Below are positions 1 through 9,624 of a stretch of 64,000 nucleotides of DNA, piece by piece; position 1 is the first letter of the stretch, and each line of letters begins with the position of its first letter. The stretch covers positions 490,318 to 554,317 of the forward strand of contig VWZL01002517.1 in NCBI GenBank assembly GCA_013396915.1, given 5' to 3'. Made by a program: the position numbers and the translations under genes. The DNA comes from Stercorarius parasiticus (lineage: Eukaryota > Chordata > Aves > Charadriiformes > Stercorariidae). The notes under the pieces were generated by a model. That model was given only the letters and a program-made list of their open reading frames with translations. It searched no databases and was not told the origin of the DNA.

Positions 1-251
1 ATTTCCATACCAGAGCAGATGGGCATGCTCCAGTATGGCAGAGTTGTGTCTCTGTGGCACCGCTATGAACCCCGGTGTGTAACCACGGAGTGGATGGCAC
101 TTCACGTTTGTGTATGATAAGCATGTTTGAAACAGGTTTGTGATTCCCCTAACTAATATGAATTCCAATTAATCACTCTTCTGAAATCCCAGTGGCATGC
201 CCACCGCTCACTGGCTTTCCGGTTTCATATTGTCACTCTTTTTGCTCCTAG
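1..251. other. Unique sequence, no gene seen
   Basis: This stretch holds no repeat and no open frame I would defend. Its last 20 or so bases form a pyrimidine-rich tract ending in CTAG at 248-251, which is the acceptor side of the candidate exon that follows. Confidence 0.6.
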
Positions 252-369
252 TGATGGCATCCCTGGCTGTATCACACTGCTGCGTTGTGGAGGTGTCCCA
301 GCCCGGGGCACAGCCGTTCTTACACACCGTCCGTGGTGCGCTTGGGCATCAGCAGCACAGCACTCACAG
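252..369 (+). other. Candidate exon bounded by strong splice sites
   Basis: The segment is preceded by a T/C-rich tract ending in CTAG (248-251) and followed directly by CAG|GTGAGT, a full match to the vertebrate donor consensus, at 367-375. It is 118 bases long. The frame starting at 253 is open for 39 codons. The frame starting at ATG 254 (peptide begins MASLAVSHCC) is also open and meets TGA one base after the donor GT begins, so it would be coding only if spliced. I recognise no protein family in either frame. A non-coding RNA exon or a chance pairing of motifs are both possible. Seen: the motifs and open frames. Inferred: that this is an exon. Confidence 0.3.
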
Positions 370-678
370 GTGAGTCACTCGCCAGCCTGCCTCTTACCCT
401 GCCCGTGTTCAGCGTCTTGCTCCGCTCTGGAGTGCCTGCACAATGCTGGGCCGGTCATTTGGGAGCACATAGGCGTCTGCTTTCTGATTCCAATAAGCAG
501 GAGTCAATCCCCGTAGCCTGAGCTGGCCCCGCCGCCCAAGGCTGAAGCTCAGAAGGCTGCTCTGCCTTTCGTGGACGCAGGGGGAGAGCTGAACGCTGGC
601 CTCTGCCCGGGGAGGTGGCTCTGCGGCAGAGGGACCAGGCACGGGGAAGGGTAAAGCACAGTGAAGAGACCTTCTCTT
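370..678. other. GC-rich unique sequence, no gene seen
   Basis: The sequence is moderately GC-rich with overlapping short open frames on both strands, as expected by chance. It leads into the hexamer repeat and shows no coding similarity I recognise. Confidence 0.55.
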
Positions 679-743
679 CCCTTTCCCTTTCCCTTTCCCT
701 TTCCCTTTCCCTTTCCCTTTCCCTTTCCCTTTCCCTTTCCCTT
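679..743. repeat. (TTTCCC)n hexanucleotide microsatellite
   Basis: About eleven near-perfect copies of the hexamer TTTCCC lie here. The array ends at an undetermined base (N) at 744, just before it breaks up. The homopyrimidine strand could form triplex DNA. The Ser/Leu-rich, Phe/Pro-rich and Arg/Glu- or Lys/Gly-rich open frames over this region are products of the repeat and are not genes. Confidence 0.95.
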
Positions 744-744
744 N
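744..744. other. Single undetermined base (N)
   Basis: One N sits at the 3' edge of the TTTCCC array, so the exact length of the array in this assembly is uncertain. Confidence 0.95.
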
Positions 745-1894
745 TCCCGGTCCATGTTTCCATCACTGCTTTACCACCTGGGTACGTGCAGGCCATTTTC
801 TTTCACCCACTCATTTCCTGGTTTATTTGATTCTGAAATAATTGTGCTCAAGCATTAAAATAGTGTGATTCAGATTATTTTTAAAGAGCTACATGACTGC
901 TCAGGGGCTTATGTGGAAGAAATAATGGGATGAATAAATGGATGACTGGCAGATCTGAGTTCTAAATGCAAAAAAAGAACCCAGTTGCCTCAGTCATAGA
1001 TGTGGGATTTGGAGTGTTATTTGAAGGTTTGTCTAAAGGGTGTATGTTTGGTTATGTCTGCAATTTACAGATTGATCCCCGGTGTGAAGTTTTGCAGAGA
1101 AAGAGCGATTATTTTAGTGTCCGGGAAGAGTAAGCGGGGCTGGATCCACCAGGAGGAGGTGGATTGTCAGCGTGAAGGAAGCCAGGCAGCACTTGCCCTT
1201 CATCGCTGCCTGCACGCGGGCTCTCGACTGGAAAAGAAGCCCCAAGGGCTGGCAGAGGATTATCTCCGCGGCTCTGCAGAAGTTCAGGGTATTGCCACCG
1301 GCGCAGCGGGCGCCTCCGATTTTATACCAACTTATCCGAGATAAAGATCGGACTCAGTGCTTCGAGCCTCTGAAGGCAGCCTGATAAAATTAGCAGGAGT
1401 CATTTTTTTGTAAAAACGTCTTTTGATAGCTTAGCGAAAGCCAGAAGATTAAATACAAGGAGGAGGACTTCAAGCCACGGTTTCTCTGTTGGTGTAAACA
1501 GGTATCATTACGCTGAAACAAATGGAAGGGCTCTTAATTTACACCACCTGAAGACCTGACAAATTCCCCTTTGTTTGACACTATAACGAATAGCCATTTC
1601 GTGGGTGCGAGATGGGTGCAGGTGAAAACCTTAGGTTTTTCATCTCCTGCCTGTCTCACTCCGATCTGTATAGCAACCAGCATTATTTCACTGTAGTTGT
1701 TTTAAAAATGAAATTGTAATACACTCTAGTCAGTCCTTCCTACTGCATGATAACTTTATTTTTAGTTTAATTTTTCGTTTTTAGATTGACATCCTCATTG
1801 CAATGCACCCTCATTCCGATCCCCGCTAACTGCTCGGGATTGTGACTTCGGTGGAATTTTTCAGGGCCAGACCTCTAATAGGAAGCTTGCAGCT
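745..1894. other. Unique sequence, no gene seen
   Basis: AT-rich unique sequence surrounds a more GC-rich part at about 1120-1385. That part is open for 114 and 70 codons in two overlapping + frames, but neither matches a family I know and neither has convincing splice sites. Confidence 0.5.
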
Positions 1895-2065
1895 ACCCGT
1901 GGCCGGGCTCTGCCGCGCGGCGCCGGCAGCGGGAGCCGAGGGTGCGGGGCCGGGGAACGCAGCGAAGCTCTGTTTGCCCCGCGGGGCAGAGGGAGCTGCC
2001 CCCCGCCTTTGCTGGGCGTTTTTGCGAACGGCGTAGCGGAAAAGTTCCGTTATTTCTGACCTTTC
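1895..2065. promoter_or_regulatory. Small CpG-dense block (candidate mini CpG island)
   Basis: By hand count there are about 22 CpG dinucleotides in roughly 170 bases, in a GC-rich stretch with AT-rich sequence on both sides. Unmethylated CpG-dense DNA in birds often marks promoters or enhancers, but this block is shorter than the usual 200-base threshold and I see no TATA box. The 104- and 64-codon open frames across it run on opposite strands and are probably due to GC content alone. Confidence 0.35.
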
Positions 2066-4224
2066 TGTCCACATCGTAGCGCAGCTGTTGCCATTTGGGA
2101 CAATTGAAGGTGTTTCAGGCTGTTCTGTACTAGTCAGCAAACCCTTCTAGCACCATCATTATCCGTCTCCGCAGCTGGCGTGGAGGGAAGGCAAACGCTT
2201 CGGGGCAATTCTGAGCAAGAGTTCCTTCAGCAGCATTTCTTTTCCTGTGGTTTGATGCCCAATACGAACTTCCATTTATTATTGTACTGAGCAGGATAAT
2301 GCAGGTTTTTGTTGCTGTCTTCCAAGAACCCAGAAAAGAGTACATTTATCTGAACCTGTAATTTATTGGTGTAATGACCAAGAATTAAAGACTGAGGATG
2401 ACTAGCAACGTCAAGCCTTTTTGATCTTTAAAAAATCTCCCATTTTTTAAGGTTACTTGCTACGTGTTTTGCTGTAGCCATCAGACATAATTTGGGTCTC
2501 GGTTAACCTGCAGGTTGCGTCGAAAGGAACAACAGGAAAATTAAAAGAGTTTGACCAGCAAGAAATAATGGTGAGTTTCTCACAAAGCGGGTGAAAGAGA
2601 GCAAGAACTGCAGCTGTGGAGCCGGAATGTGGAGGCTTTAAGGGACTCTGGCAGCCGTGAAGCTCCCGGTTCGAAGGCTGCTGGGTCACCAGGGAAACCC
2701 CACATCTCTCCTGCAGGAGAGGAGCCGCAGGGCACGAGCCCCAGCCCCGCACGCCGTCCCACGCTGACCTGCCCGCCGTGCTCAGCGCTCCCTCTGCCAA
2801 CGCGCGCGCTGCTGGGACCTGAGAACGACATTCACTGGCCCCGTCTAACTCGAGATTTTATAAATGCTCTCTTCAATAAATTCTACTTTAATGCTTTCTC
2901 CATGCTGCTAGGAAATATGCTGTTTACAGATGATTGCATTTTCTAAATGACGGCATTTGCTTCTTAGCCCTTAAGTGAAATGCCTGGAAGGATGTGTTCC
3001 TGCAGCCTTCCAGGGACGCAGCGGGAAGGCCCTCCCTCCCTCCCGCGGCGAGACCACTCTCAAAACACCGCCCAGGTTTTAGCACTGGATTTATCTCCAT
3101 AATGCACCGTCATTTAAAAGCTTCCCGAGCTGTGTGCGCTTACAAGGAACGTTTCTCATGCAACTTTAGAGCACGCAAAGTAAATACGTCTCGCTTGGCA
3201 GACGGCTTGGAGAAAACCTACTTAGTTCAATCATTAGGTCAAGCCAAATAAATTTCTACCTTCTTCAAAGAAAATTACTAGTGAATGTCGAGGCTGAAGT
3301 GATTTCTACTTCCTTGACATTGAAGATTTAGTTACATCAAACAATAATGAACAGCTGAAAGATGTAATTTTGGATATAAAAAGAGTGCAACAACTCCACG
3401 TTCAAAGACAAAATAATTCTTGCTATTCACTGCATCACAGTATATAAAGACTTGTGGCACTGAATATTAGCAAGACATTTTTGGAGGCAGCTGATGGCTC
3501 TGAAGCTTAGTCCCCACTCAGTCTGTCAGATCTTTGAGTTTCAGAGGAAAAACTGTGCAGAAAATCTTGCTTTTTGGTCGTGCTTTCCATTGTGTTACGG
3601 ATCAGTAAATGGTAGTAGATGGAGCTCTGGCAACGGGGAGGTCGCTGCAGGGCATTTGGAAATGAAAGGAGTATTTTGTGTCTTGTTTAGAGACTTCTCT
3701 TTATTTATTGGTGTGTGTCATGCAGTGGCCGGGGTAATGGGCCTCAGAAGAAAGTGTTGTTTAAGTAAAATAGCTGTGGTTTGGGGGGGAATAACTAAAT
3801 CAGGAGTTCTGAGAAGCAACAGCCCCGTTCTCAGGCATCTGAGATGTATCTGCTACTAAAAGCAAAGCGATTTTTTCTAATTCCAAAATCCCAGTTTGCA
3901 AGGATGCTAAATCATCCTCGGGCTTAACACAATAGTCTCCTGGCAACTGCGGATGCTTATCTTGAAAGATTCATTTTTACAACAGATTGAATTCTCAGAA
4001 AAGAGGCCAAACATAAAGATGTTAGAAATCAAAGTGAAAATCCAAAGGGTTTTGAGGCTTGATTTGGTTAAGCATCCAAATGTTTGGATATTTATTTGAA
4101 ACTTATTCAAGCTGCTTAAATCTCGAAAACTGGTAATAGGCTCTATCCTCCCTGCTCTCTGACGGAAAGGCTTGGCACATACAGTTCCAAATTGCATTGA
4201 CCTTTTTTTGCTGCCAAATTCTAT
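2066..4224. other. Unique sequence, no gene seen
   Basis: Mixed AT-rich and moderate-GC sequence. Open frames up to 121 codons (3494-3859, +) lack recognisable domains. No tandem repeat or CR1 piece is visible. Confidence 0.5.
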
Positions 4225-4375
4225 TGCATTTTCAATTCTAATTTACTGTCCAATCCAGCCCCAAGGTCTCTAGCTTTTACTGCCTTTCTAGGTTTCCATT
4301 TCCGATTCAATATGTGCTTTTCCCCCTTCCTTAATAGTCTTCATTTTTCCCCGGTTAAGTCTCATCCTATTACTC
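4225..4375 (-). mobile_element. Possible degraded ancient retroelement fragment
   Basis: The wording of this stretch (a motif beginning ACTGTCCAATCC, then GTTAAGTCTCATCC near 4354-4367) resembles an old amniote retroelement fragment that I associate with turtle and crocodilian genomes. It directly abuts the better-supported ancient CR1 remnant downstream. The match is from memory and the copy is very diverged. Confidence 0.3.
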
Positions 4376-4735
4376 AAAAATTTAGGGACTGATATATTAG
4401 ATCAGACCAACAATCCGTCCGTTTTCTTATTCTTTCTTCTATAATCTGCCAGGTTCAGATGCTTCAGAAGGCATAGAAAAAACACAGAAATGGATCGTTA
4501 TGGAAGCCTTTGTCCATAGGAAAAATGCATCCGGTATTCCTGTGCTAACACAGAAGGGTTTGTGTCCTCTGCCGTAATACCCAGCTGAAATAAGTGTTTC
4601 GTCTCCGCACCCATACGCATAGCTGTATTTTTCTGGATTCTCTTAAATGTTCGCTCTCAATAATACCCAGTGGCCGTGAGTTCCGTAGGTTTATTCTGGA
4701 GGTTTATTGGCTGTTGCTGCCTACGTTTGTATTTG
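4376..4735 (-). mobile_element. Ancient CR1 LINE 3' fragment, minus orientation
   Basis: Read on the minus strand, the order of recognisable blocks is the CR1 one. It has the complement of GTGAGTTCCGTAGGTT (about 4675-4690), then a diverged middle, then the complement of CAGATGCTTCAGAAGGCAT (about 4456-4474), and finally the complement of TAGATCAGACCAACAAT (about 4398-4414) near the 3' end. In turtles and crocodilians these correspond to the CR1 3' body and terminal region. The heavy divergence suggests an insertion older than modern birds. No reverse-transcriptase coding remains. Confidence 0.65.
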
Positions 4736-7055
4736 CTCTGGTGGTACCGGTATGATTTAGCTTTTTTGCTGGTTTGCTAATTTTCCAAAGTAGTCACTTG
4801 TGATTGTGGTTAATAAGGGAAATGTTGCTTCCTTTCGAGTAGCAAGGAAGATGCTATATAAAATGCATTACAATACACATTCTCCCTCTGATTTTTAAAG
4901 TGCATTTATAAAAAGTGTATTTTTAAGTATACTGTGAAGTATACCCCGTGCCTGTAGTTACCTGGCACTTTTGCTGTTTCCTTCGATTTATTTCTTTATT
5001 TTAGCATCCGAGGCTTGCCAGCCACGCTGGACTGGTGGGACCTTTGCAAATCTTCTTGGCAGCGCTTCCCGCCTTTCGCTCAGCTTCCCTTCTCCCTGTT
5101 GGATGCTTCTGATTCGTGCTTGGGATTTATCGGTTTAATTAATCTAATCTCTGCAGCATCATCCGTGCTAACTGAAGTGATTCCTGACAATGTTGTGTTG
5201 ATCCCTGTGATTGCTGAATGAGAGCGAAGCTATGTGGCAGCATATGGCAGTATTTCTTATCTGTGATTGCTAAGTTTAACATTTTAGAGGGTTTTTTTTA
5301 GTCCTTTTTCTTTTAGTCAGAGTTGTCTATTTGCTTAGAGATCAGGCCATTTTTGTGTGTTTCCTCATTGATAAAACTACGCTTTTTAATGTTCCGTAAA
5401 ATCCTGTTGTGTTCCCACAGACATTTGCAGGAGCAAACGTCAGACACAAAATCACAGGGCGCCGCTACAGTGAAATGCACGCGAGTGGTGCTGTGCACAG
5501 ACTTCTTTTTTGAGTACGAAACTTTGTCCTTTGCTTTTAAATGTGTGCAGAAAGAACAAAGCTTTTTAAATCAGTACGTGGCTGGATTAATCCAGGACGA
5601 CGCCCGGTAATGGCACCGGTGTGGTTTCAGGCCCTCAGTGGTCATACCCCCACTCATTTTATATCAGCGCTTACTTGCAAGTTTCCTTACTTGCACACTG
5701 CCAGGGATTTGAGAGTGGCGATGATAATCCTGTCTTCCAAGGATGCGCTGAGGCGTTTTGGATCCCAGTGCCTGGTATTTAAGGGAGGTTTTTCTAGTAC
5801 AGACTCAGCAGTTTGCACAGTTTGGTGAATTTGTTTAGAGTAATTAGTGCAACACCAGGCTGGATTTGCAAGTCTGTTTAAGCCATTCTACTTCAAGTAT
5901 ATCAAACTTTAAAACATCTACAGTACAAACATTGACTCTGTTTGGGTTATTTCACGTGTTCTTCCAGCTCTACTGAAATAACTCAAGGGTGGGTAACCCG
6001 AGGGCTGGTTGACACAGGCCCTGGTCGTTCCTTAGGCTTGAGGCTCCCGCGTGGGTCCTCTGATGGACCCCATGACGTTGCTGGCCCTGCTGACACAGGG
6101 GATGACAGCGATGCTCCACTGAGCCCCGGCAGCCGACAGTGCTGCTCTGCTGCGCTCGTCACGCGGGAATGGAAGTTGGTCTTGTGGCCCCTGCAGTGTC
6201 CTGCTGTAACTGCAGACGGCTGGCTTTGCCTTCCTGTTATCCCGATTCTGGCGTAGTTGTTTATGTTAGCGACAAAACGACCCGTCAAAAATGTGCTCCT
6301 ATTTGATTCATTTTTCACCTGCAAAACAGAGAATGAGTCCACATATTTTTAATACATTTTTTTTTCCCCAGGGATGGGCCAGCTTTATTCTACGTCTCTT
6401 CTCCGGGATGTGGAGGAAGCCCTACAGTGCTCGCTGGAGACATTGTGTGGCAGAAGTGGCCTCAAGAGAATTGTCTTTTATGCTTCATCCCCAAATGCTC
6501 ACACGGCTGTTCAGCACTCCTCCACCAGTTATTAAAAGAAGCTTGTGCGTGCATGGTGTCCTGTGAACGTGGCTCGATGAACAGACCTCCCGGCAAATTT
6601 GCTGGGGTAAAGCAGATTGCTGCCCTGGAGAAGATCCAGACAGTGTGGGAGGGGCGTTTTGTTGTTTTCCATAGAAAAATTGTAATTGCCTCGATATAAA
6701 TTAACCCTACGACGCTGGCCTTTCCTTTTTGCAGTTTGTTCATTTGAAATCAGTCTGATAGCATGAAGAGGTTTGGGGTTTTTTTCAACTCCTGGTCTAG
6801 GTTCCGTGTTAAAATTAACTGTTTTTCCAGAAGTAATTTTTGCTCTTCTTCACCTAAAATAGTGATAAGAAGATAGATGAAGCTCTCCTGCCCCTGTGTG
6901 TATTTTTAGAGAAGTAGGGCGGCTTGACTGGTCGCTCCAAGTCAGTGTCAGTACCTTGTACTGGCCAAGTGTCTTGCACTGCTGCATTGCCATATTTTTC
7001 TGGATATCACCAGAAATTGTGTTATTTGCGTTCATCGGTTACCTTAATTTTTACA
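4736..7055. other. Unique sequence, no gene seen
   Basis: Mostly AT-rich unique sequence with a GC-richer patch at about 6000-6200. A T-rich tract ending in CCCCAG at 6366-6371 would make a good splice acceptor, but no clean donor follows at exon distance. Open frames here (up to 119 codons) are unrecognised. Confidence 0.5.
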
Positions 7056-7064
7056 GGTAAGGTA
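7040..7064 (+). other. Abutting acceptor and donor (recursive-splice-like motif)
   Basis: A T-rich tract ends in TTTTTACAG and is followed at once by GTAAGG, so a 3' splice site and a 5' splice site meet at 7056/7057. Such zero-length exon motifs act as ratchet points in long vertebrate introns. The pyrimidine tract is short and A-interrupted, so chance is a serious alternative. Confidence 0.2.
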
Positions 7065-7362
7065 ATTCAGTGTAGCCGAGCCATCTCTTTTATCTCGGGC
7101 GTGCTCCACCCGGGCAGTCGTATTCTCTCCTCTCCCGAAAGCCGCTGGCACTCAGGCAGTCGGGTCTCTGTCACAGCGGCGTTGAAGCGATGCCCCGAAC
7201 CACTGGGTACCGCTTGGCTTCAGACCGTTAAACTGCGGCCCGTTTTCCCTGGGGGGTGCCAGGAAGTTATGTTGGTACTTTTAATCTTCATATTAGTTTC
7301 GAATTATACAAATTCAAAGTTCTTCTAAAACTAACATCTTGTTGTTGCTCTCTCCTCACCAG

Positions 7363-7479
7363 CAGGGCTGGCCAGAAGAACACGGAGCCGCGATGGTCCG
7401 GGCTGTGCCCCGGCTGCCGGCGCAGCCCCCAGCCCAGGCGGGCGGGTGGAGGGACACAAACTGGTGCCAGTGCTGGAGG
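7363..7479 (+). other. Candidate exon with textbook splice sites
   Basis: Upstream there is a CTAAC branch-point match at 7331-7335, then a long T/C-rich tract, then a tandem acceptor CAGCAG (7360-7365). Downstream the segment ends in GGAGG|GTGAGT at 7480. The exon would be 117 or 114 bases depending on the acceptor used, both multiples of three. All three forward frames are open across it, as GC-rich sequence allows; one (containing NTEPRWSGLCPGC) runs into TGA right after the donor. I recognise no domain. This is the best splice-bounded segment I found in the window. It may belong to a non-coding RNA, a rapidly evolving gene, or be a decoy. Confidence 0.35.
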
Positions 7480-7485
7480 GTGAGT

Positions 7486-7871
7486 CCAGGCCGGTTAGCA
7501 CATCACTGATCCCAGGCACAACAACAGAATAGCTGATATGAGGCTTGATAATGAAAAATTAATTAGAATGTATTCTAATTAGTGTCAATCAACTTGCGGG
7601 TATGGAAAACAGGACCAGTAGATGAGACTGACTCTTTTTTTAATGAGATGACAAACACGGTAGATGAGGAGAGCACTGATAGAGCAGCCGGCTGTGGTGA
7701 CACCGGTGTGACATGTGGGGAGGACGCGGGCTGCTGCCGGGCGGCCGCGCGGAGGGCGGGAGGCGTGGGATGCTCTGCGCCCCCAGGGATGGGGACACGG
7801 GGAAGGCGGGGGCGCCCTGCTCGGGTCTGGCTGCAGTGGAAACCCTCTGCACAGCTGCGGGGGATGTGTGT
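7486..7871. other. Unique sequence, no gene seen
   Basis: AT-rich to 7690, then increasingly GC-rich toward the minisatellite. The minus-strand frame of 199 codons that spans this stretch and the following array is explained by the repeat. Confidence 0.5.
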
Positions 7872-8004
7872 GGGGAGAGGGACTGCGTGGGGAGAAGGAT
7901 GACGTGGGAGAGAAGGACCATGTCGGGAGAGGGACCACGCAGGGAGAAGGATGACGTGGGGGAGAGGGACCATGTGGGGAGAGGGACCATACGGAGGGAT
8001 CATG
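7872..8004. repeat. Degenerate purine-rich minisatellite, 16-19 bp unit
   Basis: About eight imperfect copies of a unit like GGGAGAGGGACCATGTG and GGGAGAAGGATGACGTG follow one another, with some alternation between the two variants. The strand is very purine-rich. Minus-strand Pro/His/Ser-rich open frames of 116-199 codons over this region are translations of the repeat. Confidence 0.85.
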
Positions 8005-9450
8005 CAAGGCCACGGGTAGCAGAGGGGTAAGGGCCAGGAGAAGAAGCCGGACACCGAGAGGCTCGAAGGAGTCAGGGTGCTGAATTCAGGAATGAGATGG
8101 GCAAGGCACGATTTGATCTCAGCCCATGAATATGAGCACAGGGAGCTGGAGTTCGGTGACAGAAAGCTTTTCAATATAGTGGACGGGGATATAAGGAGAT
8201 CTAAAGCTGGAGGCTGAGATAAACACAGATTTCATGTACGGTGGAGATAATTTGGTAACTGGAGCATCCTGCCAGAGCTGATGGCCAGCTCCTCATTGCC
8301 AAAATGTCTTAATGGAGATTGGTTTGCGGTTTTCTGAAAGGGTGTTCTACTTGGAAAGGAATTAATCCTGGGAAGTTTTATGTCCAAGCCATAATGGATG
8401 CTCACAGCAGCTCTCCCTGGCGACGGACCCACGATTGCTTGCTGCAGTTACTTTATCTGGGGGCAGGACCAGCCCCTCGCCCCGAGATGGAGTGCAGAGC
8501 CCGGCCGATGCGAACCTGGGCCAGCAGCGCCGTGTCTGCGGCACCGCGGCTAATCAACACCTCAGCTAAAGCGGGTTTGATTCCAAGAAGTCTTACAGAC
8601 CCCAATAAAAATCAGTAATCATTAAAATTAACCACACGCTGATTTAATCAACATATAGCTTTGTTAATTACAAGCTTTTTCTTCGTGTCCATCTGTTTTA
8701 AAGATTTTCGTGAACCTGCAGCAGATGTTCATGTAAATATAATAAGCCGGTTGCCATGTAAATATGAAATTTTCAGGAGTGTTTGCGAAACAAACAGACA
8801 TCCAATTTATTTGTGTTGTTGTCAGTATCGCTTTTTCAGTGGCTTAAACACAAGACCAATAACTTTGTTAAAATCCCCGTTGGAGACAGTCTCTGCTGTC
8901 CCTGTGCCTGCTCCCCCCGCGCCCCCCTCCCGTGCTCTGTGCTCGATGGCCCCGGCCCTCCGTGTATACCCTGGAGGGGTATAAAAATTCATTTCTGCGC
9001 TCAGGGTGAGCACGGTTCCGTGACCGTGAGGGGTGCGAGTGGGGAGGGGTTGGTGCAGCACCTTTCCCGTCCCCCCCCGCTGCTGGCTGGGCCAGGGGAG
9101 GTGGCAGGGGATGCTCGCGTGGGTCCCACCGGGGGCCAGGGGACACAGCGGCCAAACCGGGCTGGTGTGACGGTGCAGAAACCAAACTCATTTTAAAACC
9201 TGAAATTGCTTTTTAAAAATGAATACCCCATGACATAAACTGAAAAAAACCCCTAGATTTTACTTTGCCACTAGTGACTAAATGGGGTGCATTTTGCTGG
9301 ATTAATTTTTTTCTAGTGAAACAGAATCCCCAATACAATGGGGAGAAAATGCATGAAAAAGTCTTACATTTGCAGAAGAGCTTTATTTTGCTGAAAATAC
9401 TTTAAAAGTTTAAGACTTAGCTTTTGAGTCCATAAGCTTAATTACAGCCT
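8005..9450. other. Unique sequence, no gene seen
   Basis: The sequence includes an AT-rich block at about 8590-8700 with several TTAATTA-type motifs, and a GC-rich block at about 8890-9170. A TATA-like GTATAAAAAT at about 8980 lies 25 or so bases before CAGG|GTGAGC at 9005. That is noted but too weak to call a promoter. Confidence 0.5.
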
Positions 9451-9534
9451 TTTTTTTTTTTTTTTNNNNNNNNNNNNACTTTATGTGTTGGAGCTCAAAG
9501 TTTTATTTCCCCCTTTTTTTTTTTTTTTTTTTTT
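9451..9534. repeat. Poly(T) tracts flanking an assembly gap
   Basis: A run of 15 T (9451-9465) leads into 12 Ns (9466-9477), a short unique piece follows, and then a run of 21 T (9514-9534). The gap is probably a collapsed or unresolved homopolymer. No retroelement body is attached that I can recognise. Confidence 0.85.
9466..9477. other. Assembly gap (12 N)
   Basis: Twelve undetermined bases lie directly after a poly(T) run, so the true gap size may differ. Confidence 0.98.
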
Positions 9535-9544
9535 CATGTGGCAG

Positions 9545-9624
9545 CGTGTGGGGCTGTTTCTGTGTGTGTGGGAGCTGCGGATCCGGGTCCATGGAGATCT
9601 TTGTCCACGGGAGCATGGCTCTGG
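9545..9624 (+). other. Weak candidate exon after a poly(T) tract
   Basis: A 21-T tract followed by GTGGCAG gives an acceptor at 9544, and CTCTGG|GTAAGG gives a donor at 9625. The 80-base segment is open in all three forward frames; the first meets TAA immediately after the donor. The acceptor strength comes mainly from the homopolymer next to a gap, so this ranks below the other exon candidates. Confidence 0.15.

Noticed and set aside
7575..8174. 199-codon minus frame rich in Pro, His and Ser
   Set aside because: Its regular part is the purine-rich minisatellite read backwards; two other frames are open over the same sequence.
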